Assembly (NCBI GenBank): GCA_025360865.1
Contig: JANYBG010000135.1
Coordinates: forward strand, 1-58,163
Source: Pseudomonadota bacterium
GTDB taxonomy: Bacteria > Pseudomonadota > Gammaproteobacteria > Steroidobacterales > Steroidobacteraceae
Direction: 5' to 3'
Length of the DNA stretch: 58,163 nt
The notes beneath the pieces are model-generated. The model saw nothing but the letters and a program-made list of their open reading frames with translations. It had not been told where the DNA came from and made no database searches. Made by a program: the position numbers and the translations under genes. Positions 44,226-52,646 of this stretch are shown in pieces. The first letter of the stretch is position 1, and every line of letters begins with the position of its first letter.

Positions 44226-45455
44226 ATGGGAAAATCAAGAACGACGGGGTTGCCGCGCCGTGACTTTCTGCGCGCCGCCGGTGGGCTGGGCATTGGGGTG
44301 CTGCTGGGTACACGGCACGCGGCCGTGCTGGCCGATGACCACTACACGCTACCGGTCGCCAATGGCGAACGCCCCTTGGTCCGGTACCCGCAAAAGCGCT
44401 CGCTGATTGTGCAGACCTCTCGGCCTCCACAGCTGGAAACTCCGTTTGAAGTATTTGATGGAGATGTTCTGACGCCGAACGATGCGTTCTTTGTTCGCTA
44501 TCACCTGGCCGGCGTCCCAACGGAAATTGATCCTGAGGCATTCAGAATCAGCGTCGGGGGTAAGGTCGATACGCCCCTCACACTCAGCCTGGCTGACCTG
44601 CGGAAGCTCGAGCCCATCGAGTATGTAGCCGTCAACCAGTGCTCGGGCAATGGGCGGGCTTTTTCCGCGCCCCGCGTGGCCGGCGGGCAGCTTGGCAATG
44701 GCGCGATGGGTAACGCCAAGTGGCGCGGTGTGGCGCTGAAGACGGTGCTCGATTTGGCGGGGGTTCAGGCGGGCGCCAGACAAGTTCGGTTCGACGGCCT
44801 GGATGGGCCAGTGCTGCCCGCCACCCCGGATTTCGCCAAGGCACTCGATGTCGACCACGCCGCTGACGGCGAGGTCATGCTTGCCTACTCGATGAATGGC
44901 GCGGATCTGCCGCTGCTCAACGGCTATCCGGTGCGACTCGTGGTGCCAGGCTATTTCGGTACCTACTGGGTCAAGCACCTCAACGAGATAACGGTGCTCG
45001 ATGCGGTGCTCGATAATTTCTGGATGTCGACGGCGTATCGAATCCCGGACAACCCCTGCGCGTGCGTGCCACCGGGAACAACGGTGAAGAAGACCGTGCC
45101 GATCTCGCGCTTTCCGGTTCGCTCGTTCATCACCAATGTTAAGGATGGCGCCACCGTGAAGTCCGGGCGGCCCATGCTCGTGCGGGGGATCGCCTTTGAC
45201 GGTGGCTACGGGATACGCGAAGTCAGCCTTTCGACCGACCGAGGGCAGAGCTGGCGGCAGACGACCCTCGCGGCTGACCTGGGAAAGTATTCCTTCCGGC
45301 AGTGGCAGACAACCGTTTCGCTCGCCCGTGGCGCTCGCACGCTGCAGGTGCGTGCCATAAACACGATCGGCCAGAGCCAGCCGCTGGAGACGCTGTGGAA
45401 CCCCGCCGGCTATATGCGCAACGTGGTTGAGACCACCCACGTTGTCGCAGCATAG
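44226..45455 (+). CDS. sorA: Molybdenum sulfite dehydrogenase catalytic subunit (SorA-like)
   Basis: The 409-residue protein has a Tat signal (PRRDFLRAAGGLGIGVLLG), needed because the molybdenum cofactor is inserted before export. The Mo-ligating Cys139 is in VNQCSGNGRAF. The sulfite-oxidase core continues with GAMGNAKWRGVALKTVLDLAG and VPGYFGTYWVKHLNEI. The C-terminal dimerisation domain (Mo-co_dimer) is present: VKSGRPMLVRGIAFDGGYGI. It oxidises sulfite to sulfate in the periplasm and passes electrons to the small cytochrome c encoded 11 bases downstream. The pair resembles SorAB of Starkeya. Confidence 0.88.
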   Translation: MGKSRTTGLPRRDFLRAAGGLGIGVLLGTRHAAVLADDHYTLPVANGERPLVRYPQKRSLIVQTSRPPQLETPFEVFDGDVLTPNDAFFVRYHLAGVPTEIDPEAFRISVGGKVDTPLTLSLADLRKLEPIEYVAVNQCSGNGRAFSAPRVAGGQLGNGAMGNAKWRGVALKTVLDLAGVQAGARQVRFDGLDGPVLPATPDFAKALDVDHAADGEVMLAYSMNGADLPLLNGYPVRLVVPGYFGTYWVKHLNEITVLDAVLDNFWMSTAYRIPDNPCACVPPGTTVKKTVPISRFPVRSFITNVKDGATVKSGRPMLVRGIAFDGGYGIREVSLSTDRGQSWRQTTLAADLGKYSFRQWQTTVSLARGARTLQVRAINTIGQSQPLETLWNPAGYMRNVVETTHVVAA

Positions 45456-45466
45456 GTGAGCAAGCC

Positions 45467-45787
45467 ATGATACGGACAAACACGCGGTGGCTCGCGTTGG
45501 CCGGTGCCCTGGTCGCCGCCGGCGCCCTTGCTTCGAGTCTGAAGATAGAGCTACCCACCGAGGCGGCATCGCTCAAGCCCGGTTCCGGGGCTGAAATCGC
45601 CAAGGGCCAGTGTCTTACCTGCCATTCCGCTGAGTACATCACCACCCAGCCGCGCGACAAGCCGCTCGCATTCTGGAAGGCGGAAGTCGAAAAGATGAAG
45701 AAGGCGTACGGCGCGCCGATCCCGGACGACCAGGTGAGCGCCATCGCTGACTATCTCGCACGCAGCTATGGAACCGGCGGGTCCTAG
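45467..45787 (+). CDS. sorB: Cytochrome c subunit of sulfite dehydrogenase (SorB-like)
   Basis: The 106-residue protein starts 11 bases after the sorA-like stop. It has a signal peptide (WLALAGALVAAGALAS), a single haem site QCLTCHSAE (Cys49, Cys52, His53), and a Met-containing segment KMKKAYGAPIPDDQVSAI for the sixth ligand. Length and layout match the small cytochrome partner of SorA. It receives electrons from the molybdenum subunit and hands them to the respiratory chain. The two genes form a compact operon. Confidence 0.88.
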   Translation: MIRTNTRWLALAGALVAAGALASSLKIELPTEAASLKPGSGAEIAKGQCLTCHSAEYITTQPRDKPLAFWKAEVEKMKKAYGAPIPDDQVSAIADYLARSYGTGGS

Positions 45788-46061
45788 AGGTTCGCGTCAG
45801 ACGAGACGGTCAGAACCGGAACGCGCCCGGCTGCCAGTGCCTGCGAAACCCGGCCGCGAAGTGTTTCATGCGACGAACGCTCTTAAGTCAGGACCAAATG
45901 GCCGATCACCGATGAACGGGGCGATTTCCTGGCGAGCCGCTCCAGGCGTGGATCGCCGCGGCGATCGAGGTCACGCCGCCACCTCAGGCCGAGCCTAGGG
46001 CGGGATCACCGCGCGCGTAGTGTCAGACAAATCTTCGTGCCATCAGATTCGGCGGTCCAAG

Positions 46062-47675
46062 TCATAACTCGTGATCGAGGGGAAGCAGCGATAGGGTCCG
46101 TACCTCCACTCGCTGCCAGGCGCTGCGCGCGGGCTCTTTCGTATAGGTAACGGGCGTGCCCTGTTCGACCGTGTTCCACACGAGCGTCGGCGTTCCTCGG
46201 GAGTTTGATGGCTGCAGGCTGACTGCATAGGCATTGCCGGGCTGGGTCATGGCGTCGAAGCGTTGCGCGCCTTGCAGGGCGATTTCCGGACTGTAAATAA
46301 TGAGGCCTATTTCCGTATTGAGCCTCCGTGAACGGGCGTCATAGTTCATGGATCCAACAAAGATTGACTTGCGATCGAAGACGAGAAGCTTCGCATGGAG
46401 GCCATAGGTGCCGTAACGGGTCATCTTCCTGGACTCACCACTGCCGCGGGTACTCTCTGGGCGGTTGCGAATTTCGTACAGTTCCACCCCGGCCTGGAGC
46501 AAGGGCACCCGATAATGGTCGTATCCGGCCTCGGCGGCAGGATCATTGGTGGCCTCGAGGGAGGTCGTCAGAATGCGGACTCGGCGGTGTGTCTCGGACT
46601 TCTCGGTAAGCAGTTTCTCTTCATCAGGTGTCGGGATCAGATAGGGGGTCACCATCAGCAGTTCGGATTGGGTGGCGCGCACAGCGTTCGCGACCGTGTT
46701 GAACATGAGGCTTCCGACCCGCTCACCTGCCGCGACCGTCTTCTTATCGGGACTATCGCAGGCGAGCTCCGCAGTAGCCCAGCTCACCGGAGCGGAACCT
46801 GAAAGCAGGGTCTGGAGCGGCTCACCCGCGGTCAGCTTCTCCGTGAAATGCGAATCGGCGGAGGTGGCCCTCTGCGGGGGAGTCCGGCGCGCTGCGAGCG
46901 CCGCCGCGCGCCCCGCGTCGTACTGGTCGCGCGGCACCACCGCCTCCACCGGAGTGGCGATCTCGCTTCGCCAAAAAGTCTCGAATGTCTCCGCCAGCCT
47001 TGGCACCAGCGGCCCGGCCACCAAAACATCGGCATCAGCGAACTGGGAATCCGGGTCCACCTGGAAGTACTGATCCCCGATATTTCGGCCCCCAATCAAG
47101 GCGATAGCCCCGTCCACGACGAAAAGCTTGTTGTGCATCCGGTGATCGAGGCGTGACTTATCGAAGAGAAACTCGGCGGCCCGCAGGACCCGACTGTGCC
47201 CGCGATACCGCCAGGGATTGTAGATGCGGATTGCTACATTGGGACTGGCCGCGAGCGCGAACAATTGCTCGTCCCCGGCGACGGCTTCACCGTCATCGAC
47301 AATCAGGCGTATTCGCACTCCGCGCTGCGCGGCTTGTACCAGTGCTTCTGTGATCAACTTTCCCGACTCGTCGCCGTGGAAAATGTAGTACTGCAATTCA
47401 AGTGACTTCGTTGCCCGCGCGATGAGTTCAAGGCGCATGAGGAGTCCATCGATACCCACTGAATACAACCGGAATCCCGAGGCGCCGCTGTTCAGCCGCG
47501 CGCCCGTGACGAATGGCTCAACAAGCGCACCGTTCGGCGCCGCGTCTGTGCTCACCGGCTCACGACGGGGAGCGTCACGGCCGGGCAAGCCAGCGCAACC
47601 CCCCGCCAGGAACAGGCTCAGCCCGGCGAGTCCACAAAGGCGCAGCCATGGTCTGGTCGAAGCTTGGTTTCTCAT
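46062..47675 (-). CDS. Phospholipase D-family lipoprotein (cardiolipin synthase-like)
   Basis: The 537-residue protein starts at ATG 47675 behind AGGAA; a longer open frame to 47891 is discarded. The N-terminus is a lipoprotein signal (LCGLAGLSLFLAGGCAG; Cys after LAGG). Two HKD catalytic motifs are intact: HNKLFVVDGAIALIGGRN in the first half and HAKLLVFDRKSIFVGSMN in the second. The layout and the RGVRIRLIVDDGEA segment match the YmdC/ClsC-type exported PLD proteins. It probably acts on phospholipids in the envelope. Whether it makes cardiolipin or hydrolyses other phosphodiesters is not decidable here. Confidence 0.88.
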   Translation of the reverse strand: MRNQASTRPWLRLCGLAGLSLFLAGGCAGLPGRDAPRREPVSTDAAPNGALVEPFVTGARLNSGASGFRLYSVGIDGLLMRLELIARATKSLELQYYIFHGDESGKLITEALVQAAQRGVRIRLIVDDGEAVAGDEQLFALAASPNVAIRIYNPWRYRGHSRVLRAAEFLFDKSRLDHRMHNKLFVVDGAIALIGGRNIGDQYFQVDPDSQFADADVLVAGPLVPRLAETFETFWRSEIATPVEAVVPRDQYDAGRAAALAARRTPPQRATSADSHFTEKLTAGEPLQTLLSGSAPVSWATAELACDSPDKKTVAAGERVGSLMFNTVANAVRATQSELLMVTPYLIPTPDEEKLLTEKSETHRRVRILTTSLEATNDPAAEAGYDHYRVPLLQAGVELYEIRNRPESTRGSGESRKMTRYGTYGLHAKLLVFDRKSIFVGSMNYDARSRRLNTEIGLIIYSPEIALQGAQRFDAMTQPGNAYAVSLQPSNSRGTPTLVWNTVEQGTPVTYTKEPARSAWQRVEVRTLSLLPLDHEL

Positions 47676-48140
47676 GTTCCTGTAGAGCTCACGGTCTCCG
47701 AGCGCCCGGTCGGTTTTCAGGACAGGCGTGGATTGTGGCATAGCCGGGAGATGAAGCCTGCAGCTAAGCCGCGAGCTGCGGAGTAGGTTCGGTCCGGGAA
47801 GACTTGTAGGTGATATCCGGCGGGAGCTGCGCGGCGGGCGCTGACGTAATGCTTCCCTGGAATGATGCTCAGCAGGACATCGGTCCGCCATTCGCCCCCA
47901 GGGTCATATGGGTGGAGTGGCGTTTGGAGGCGATCGGTGTAGCCGCGTGCTGCACTGCAACGGGGCGCGAGTCAGGTTGCAATCCGCTCAGCAGCGTTCC
48001 TGACCCTCTACCAGCCGCGACCGCCGACACCCCGGCCGCCGCAGACAGGAACCAGCCCAGGTGAACGGCTTTCAGGATGGCCGCAGGTCCAGTGGCGGGC
48101 GGTGCGCGCCGTGGAACTCGGTGGCGCCATGGAAGCGCCG
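47676..48140. other. 465-base stretch without a confident gene
   Basis: The minus-strand frame 47869-48065 reads LKAVHLGWFLSAAAGVSAVA, then a short tail ending GANGGPMSC. It looks like a small exported peptide, but no usable start codon or ribosome site lies before it. Nothing else stands out. Confidence 0.35.
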
Positions 48141-48836
48141 CTAACGGGAGGCAGGCAGCTGCAGCGCGACGTTGGGACAGCTGGTATGGACACCCGGGCC
48201 GCATGCCCGCACCGCAAGCTCCCGGGTCAGGCATATGCGCACCTCCGACAGGTTCGCGCGGTTGCAGGCGACTGTCATGCCACCTTCTGGCATCCGCGGA
48301 TTGGCATGCTGGAATAGGCTGATGATCTGATCGGCGGTGAAGGACTGATCGCTTCGGGGAGTGTCCAGCTCGGCCGGGACCTTCACCGCCGCAGTGGCCT
48401 GATCGGCGGTGCGGAAGTAGTCGAGCGCGGTCATGCCGCTGCACGTGCCATGTTCCTGCCATTCGTGTGACATCAGTCGCTCGCTGGGATAAAGGGAGCG
48501 CCCCTTGGCGGCAGCGGCCGAGGTGAGGTCCAAATCAGTGACGCACCTGTCAGGGTATCCGCCGCGATCATACTGCGGCCACAGACCGTGCAGCACGAAA
48601 CCGTAGCCCTTGCTCGAGCATTCTGAGCTGTCGTCGCTGTGAGTGAGGCAGTACGTGGGCGCCCACGACAGGCTGAGCAGGTAGTAGTCAAACTGCCCGC
48701 TCTGACCTTGCTCGCTCTTCTTGTGATGGTGATGCCCCTCGGCGATGGTTGTCATCAGCAACGCGACCCCCAGCGCGGCCAGGATCGATGGCAGGGCAGC
48801 TGAACGGGTCTCTCGACTTGAACGCAGGAATGTCAT
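48141..48836 (-). CDS. Ribonuclease T2 family protein (RNase I-like)
   Basis: The 231-residue protein has a signal peptide (LPSILAALGVALLMTT) and a natural HHHH stretch just after it. Both T2 active-site blocks are present: CAS1 as GFVLHGLWPQYD (His83) and CAS2 as SHEWQEHGTCSG (His124, Glu125, His129). Cysteines are arranged as in the family. It cleaves RNA without strong base preference in the periplasm, scavenging nucleotides via 2',3'-cyclic intermediates. It is expressed alone; the next gene downstream (PLD) is 465 bases away. Confidence 0.92.
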   Translation of the reverse strand: MTFLRSSRETRSAALPSILAALGVALLMTTIAEGHHHHKKSEQGQSGQFDYYLLSLSWAPTYCLTHSDDSSECSSKGYGFVLHGLWPQYDRGGYPDRCVTDLDLTSAAAAKGRSLYPSERLMSHEWQEHGTCSGMTALDYFRTADQATAAVKVPAELDTPRSDQSFTADQIISLFQHANPRMPEGGMTVACNRANLSEVRICLTRELAVRACGPGVHTSCPNVALQLPASR

Positions 48837-49151
48837 GGGGGCCTCTCGACTGTTTGCTCCACAACTCTCTCACCGGAGTGACCAGCCGCGTGTGCGCACC
48901 CTCGCGCAGGTGTGTGTAAGACTCTAGCGCAAGGCGACCGCCGATACGATGGAACCGTGCTCTCACACTCAGAGCCGACGGAGGGCGATTGAGCGAGCGA
49001 TGACAACGGGTTCGAGGGGCGATGAGCGAGCACTCGCGCCGGCTCGTCGCGGTATGAAGCAATCCGCAACGATTCCATGCGCGCTCGAAGTAAAGAAGGG
49101 ATGCTCAACGGAGGGATGCTCAACGGAGGGCGCTCAGGCAGGCCGATTGCC
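48837..49151. other. 315-base non-coding stretch
   Basis: It holds a two-copy 15-base direct repeat (49099-49128, listed separately) near the 3' end of the 209-residue membrane protein gene. No gene or clear promoter is seen. Confidence 0.45.
49099..49128. repeat. Tandem 15-base repeat, two copies
   Basis: GGATGCTCAACGGAG occurs twice back to back and is followed by GG of a third, incomplete copy. It lies 24 bases beyond the stop of the minus-strand gene ending at 49152. Slippage product; no function assigned. Confidence 0.7.
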
Positions 49152-49781
49152 TCATTCCGCGGGCGCGCTACCGGGCTTCTGGCGGGTGCGATCGGTCTGG
49201 ATCCGCGCGCTCACCAACCTGGTCGTGAAAATCCCGGCCGTTCGCGTCGCGGCCGGGTGGTGCCGGGAACGGTTGTTCGCCCGGGATGCCACGGATTCCT
49301 GGCGCTCCCGTGCGCGTTGCATCAGAAGTGCCGCGACCACCTGCTTGGCCTCCTCTGGGGTCGTCTGTGCGGGAAGCTCGAATACTTCGCTGGAATCGAA
49401 GGGATTCACCACCCGCACCAGAGCGGGGTCGGTGTCCGGCTGAGATGCCGGAGCCGACACAAGTGGCACAGATGGGGCGATTTGTATTGAAGCGGAGTTA
49501 GCGCGAGCGGCCGATGTCGGGACCAGCGAGTACCAGCCGCTGAAGGCGGTCACGAAAAACACGAGTGCGGCGAATGTTATCGTAGCCACGACGTCGATTC
49601 GTCGCGTTCGCGCGTAAACGTACGTGTCGTAACTGTGCTGCTGGGAGGCAAGCGTCGTTGCTGACGGGGTTTCGGCCGCTCGCAGGAACGCGAGCTGCTC
49701 GGCGCTGAGCTCGAACTCCACCGTATCCGCTGTCGAATCCGGTCCTTCGCGTGTTCCAGCAACTTCGGGCCGCCCGTCCAT
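49152..49781 (-). CDS. Single-pass membrane protein of unknown function
   Basis: The 209-residue protein starts at ATG 49781 (MDGRPEVAGTREG). The cytoplasmic N-terminal part has FELSAEQLAFLRAAE. One membrane helix is at about 63-85 (VVATITFAALVFFVTAFSGW). The exported part has the conserved-looking VVNPFDSSEVFELPAQTTPE, EAKQVVAALLMQRARER. The tail is basic. No family with known function is recognised. The reading frame continues open upstream as EEDLFQHTLDGIT beside a helix-turn-helix-like segment, so it may once have followed a sigma-factor gene, as anti-sigma or effector proteins do. Confidence 0.65.
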   Translation of the reverse strand: MDGRPEVAGTREGPDSTADTVEFELSAEQLAFLRAAETPSATTLASQQHSYDTYVYARTRRIDVVATITFAALVFFVTAFSGWYSLVPTSAARANSASIQIAPSVPLVSAPASQPDTDPALVRVVNPFDSSEVFELPAQTTPEEAKQVVAALLMQRARERQESVASRANNRSRHHPAATRTAGIFTTRLVSARIQTDRTRQKPGSAPAE

Positions 49782-50298
49782 CGTGATCCCATCCAGTGTG
49801 TGCTGAAAGAGGTCTTCCTCGCCACCGCGCGCTGCACAAGGAATTTATACACCCAGCGATCGGACAGCACAGCGTGCCGGTGCGCCACCCGGTTGTAAGT
49901 CTTATCTGACGCACCGACATATGCGAAATCGCTTGCGCGCGCGCGGACGACGGGGTACCTGATCTGACGTTCAGAGGGCTTCCGAGGCGATGCTGGGAAA
50001 GTCAGGCGGCTCGCCTTTGGGTGACCCCGAACGGGCCGAGCGTTTCTTCGGGGGTTGATCTCTGCCGGAAAAGGCGGACCAGCGCCTACAGCGCGCCCAG
50101 GAAGCCCGCGTGCTCGTGCTGCGTGGCTCATTCATTTGCCGATGGCCAGTTTAAGTCGTATGGGGCAGCCACGGACGGCCTTAGTTTGTGGTATCGCTAC
50201 GTCGTTTCACGCACACGCCGGACGACGATTTCGGCCTGTGAGAAAATCCCATAGGTCAGAGAGTGCATTTGAATAAAAGCAGCAAGTTCCTGTGAATT
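49782..50298. other. 517-base stretch with a possible sigma-factor relic
   Basis: On the minus strand about 49825-49915 reads KTYNRVAHRHAVLSDRWVYK then FLVQRAVA; a frame shift later it continues EEDLFQHTLDGIT directly into the membrane-protein frame. The first part resembles region 4.2 of ECF sigma factors. No region 2 is found upstream, so at most a remnant is left. The right end carries the broken start region of the gene at 50299. Confidence 0.35.
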
Positions 50299-50781
50299 TT
50301 GGCAACGGCCGCTTTGCCGTTCGCGGCAGCCATGATTTACCTGCTGACGGGGATCTTTGGTCCCTCGGATTTCGGGCTCCGGTGCAACCGGATTGGTGAG
50401 CGGGCTCAATGCGAGGTGCTACAAACACGCTTTCTGGGTGTCTTCGGCAACAGCATCTTCACTATTCCTGAATCTGAAATCGCGGGTGCTGTGACTATTT
50501 GCGCGGGGAATGGCGTCGGGGGCCGCCGCGACTCCAGCTGCGCAGTGAATCTCACCTTGAAGTCGGGCCAGTATCGGAATTATCCCGTCCTCAGCTATCC
50601 GTTGCGTGAAGAGGCGGAGGCGTCCGCGCGTAACCTCAATGACTATTTCACGAACCCTTCCGCGCCACCCATCGAGATTCACGACGAGATTGCGCAGACC
50701 TTAGTTCTATTGTTGGGGCTGCCAGTCTTTGGGATTGGCTGTGTTCTGATACTGAGATGGAGGTCCCGACGTATTACATGA
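50299..50781 (+). CDS. Small membrane protein of unknown function, start region interrupted by TGA
   Basis: From TTG 50299 the product has 160 residues with two membrane helices: LATAALPFAAAMIYLLTGIF at the start and TLVLLLGLPVFGIGCVLIL near the end, enclosing a soluble part with cysteines (LRCNRIGERAQCEVLQTRF, VTICAGNGVGGRRDSSCAVN). TTG has no ribosome site. The same frame upstream reads HLNKSSKFL from GTG 50263 up to a TGA at 50293. A single base change (TGG to TGA) would explain an N-terminus of the type KSSKFLWILATAAL. The gene may be recently inactivated or may start at ATG 50332. No family recognised. Confidence 0.5.
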   Translation: MATAALPFAAAMIYLLTGIFGPSDFGLRCNRIGERAQCEVLQTRFLGVFGNSIFTIPESEIAGAVTICAGNGVGGRRDSSCAVNLTLKSGQYRNYPVLSYPLREEAEASARNLNDYFTNPSAPPIEIHDEIAQTLVLLLGLPVFGIGCVLILRWRSRRIT

Positions 50782-50935
50782 CGGAGCGCGCGAGCCGACG
50801 CGGATGGAATAACCCGGACGCCACTGGACTCTCCCGCGCACGTCAAGGTCTCGGCCTTTGCCAAACGACCCTGCGAATGTGCTTGCCGAAAAACCCGGCC
50901 AATTCGTGACCGAGGCAAGGTGCGAGTCAAGCGGA

Positions 50936-52258
50936 CTAGTCGAGGACCTTCCCGGTTACCCCGGCGCGCGTGAAGTTAAACTGCAGCAGGCGGGCACGCG
51001 CTGGCGGACTGTCGGCCGGAGCGAATTTCCACCTGCGGGCGGCATCAGCGGCAATTCTGGCGAAGTACTTGCTCGGGCCCGGATTTTTCACGGCGACATC
51101 AACGACGTTTCCCGACCGATCAACGGTTACCCGGACCGTGACCCTGATTCGCCCGTGGATGGAGGTACGGGCGCTGCCCGAGATGTCAGGCACTTCTGAG
51201 TGAAGGACCGAGGTCGTCGTGGGCGGAGCACTACCGGCGATCTGTGACGCGGCTGCCATGGGAGCCGCCCCTGCGGCCGTGGCTTCAGGGTGGGGCGGGA
51301 GCTGCGGGGAATTCGGACGCCCGCGCGCCCAATGGAAAGCGGCCCACGTGCCGGCCAGAATTAGCATTCCCACCACGATGGCCGGAATGATGAACGAACG
51401 TGCGACGAGCGGGCGCTGTACGGGGGCCGCGCCGGCGTCAGAGCGCCCATCCCCGACGCGCGTTATGGTGACGGGCAGCGGAGAGGCCCGCGGCGCGGGG
51501 TTGATTGCGTCTGCCAGTTCCCCGAGCCCGGGCCGGGCGTCTGGTTCCCGACTCAGGCACCGCCGCAACGTGTCGGTGGACTGCGGCCGAAGCGCCGCTG
51601 GGAGGCTGGTGGCGAGCAATGGTTCTTCACCCGAAGTGGGGGCTCGCTGGGTGAGAGCCTCAACTAGCGTTACCCCGAGTCCCCAGACATCACTGGCGGC
51701 GCAAATCTTGCCGCCCCTGGCCTCGGGTGCGTCGTAGGGGGAGGGCTTGGCGATGCCCGCCGTCACTTCGCCGGCCGGGCGGACAGAATCGGTCGCCAGT
51801 TTCAGCTGGTCGTTGATGCTAACGATATTGGATGGTTTCAGCTGGCCATGCACCAAGTGGCGGCCGTGCAGGTACCCCAGCGCATCCACAGCGGGACTGA
51901 CGATTTCCCGCACTTCGTCGACTGTCAGCGTCCGGCGCTGCAGGATCTGCGCCAGCGTCTGCTCCGCGTATTCGGTCACCACGAAGAGAAACGGATGTCC
52001 CCCGAGCTGACAACGGCCGGCGTCCAAGGTACGCACCAGATGAGGGTGGAGGAGTGTGGCAGCCGTTCTCCATCGCGTCAGTCGCGTCTCATCGAGTGAG
52101 GCGCTCGCCGGGACCAGCTTTATCGCGGCATCAGTGAGGCCCAGCGCCGTGCATTCGGTGAGAAAGACCACGCTGTGGTCCGAATTTCCGAGGAAAAGCC
52201 GTAAGGGATAGACTCCATTGACAATCTGGCGTTCCCATTTGCTCCAGCCTTCGCTCAT
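50936..52258 (-). CDS. Pseudokinase fused to a membrane helix and TonB-C-type domain
   Basis: The 440-residue protein starts at ATG 52258 (MSEGWSKWERQIVNG). Residues 10-285 have the Ser/Thr kinase fold, with the ATP-site Lys47 in AAIKLV, TEYAEQTLAQIL, and the catalytic-loop position reading HGQLKPSN (residues 137-144) instead of HRDLKPSN. The DFG position reads LATDS (154-158). Both catalytic aspartates are absent. The APE-like PEARGG and DVWGLGVTLVEALT are kept. A membrane helix (IIPAIVVGMLILAGTWAAF) follows near 300. Residues 360-440 are a TonB C-terminal-type domain: GRIRVTVRVTVDRSGNVVDV, then RRWKFAPA. It probably senses or binds a partner in the cytoplasm and works mechanically in the periplasm. 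Confidence 0.82.
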   Translation of the reverse strand: MSEGWSKWERQIVNGVYPLRLFLGNSDHSVVFLTECTALGLTDAAIKLVPASASLDETRLTRWRTAATLLHPHLVRTLDAGRCQLGGHPFLFVVTEYAEQTLAQILQRRTLTVDEVREIVSPAVDALGYLHGRHLVHGQLKPSNIVSINDQLKLATDSVRPAGEVTAGIAKPSPYDAPEARGGKICAASDVWGLGVTLVEALTQRAPTSGEEPLLATSLPAALRPQSTDTLRRCLSREPDARPGLGELADAINPAPRASPLPVTITRVGDGRSDAGAAPVQRPLVARSFIIPAIVVGMLILAGTWAAFHWARGRPNSPQLPPHPEATAAGAAPMAAASQIAGSAPPTTTSVLHSEVPDISGSARTSIHGRIRVTVRVTVDRSGNVVDVAVKNPGPSKYFARIAADAARRWKFAPADSPPARARLLQFNFTRAGVTGKVLD

Positions 52259-52540
52259 CGGACTCCGATCGCAAGTATTGCGCGACTCACCCGCAGCGGG
52301 GACGGTCCCGGGAAGATACCACCGGTAGCGGTTCGCCACCCGTGGAGCGCCTAGCGACTGCCTCCAGCCCTCCCGGGCGGCGCACTAGGGGAGGCGAAAT
52401 TCGCCGTCTGGAGGAGGAGAGGGCGTCGAGCTTGCGCCCGCGGTTGATTCCGCAGTTCGCGTTCCGGGGCCGGACCCCAGATTCAGTGTCGGCGACCTAC
52501 CGCGCCCCGCATCGGTGGGTCAGCGATCTCGCGGAACAAA

Positions 52541-52590
52541 CCCCCAGGCCGCCGCCAGCGGAAGTTCGTCCGCTGGGGGCGGCCTGGGGG
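52541..52590 (-). terminator. Very long GC-rich hairpin, probable terminator of the S53 peptidase gene
   Basis: Positions 52541-52562 pair with 52569-52590 over 22 bp with one mismatch, around the 6-base loop AGTTCG. On the minus strand it starts 57 bases after the S53 stop and is followed by GTTTGTTCC, a modest U-rich tail. The remainder of the 388-base gap up to the pseudokinase start (52258) shows no gene. Confidence 0.65.
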
Positions 52591-52646
52591 TGGACATTCA
52601 CGGCCAGGGACTCTTCTCGATGCCCCGCCGCCTGGTTGTCGCGCGA

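Noticed and set aside
44349-45569. Open minus-strand frame of 406 codons opposite sorA/sorB
   Set aside because: The plus strand holds Tat signal, Mo-binding Cys and haem motif; the antisense frame shows nothing.
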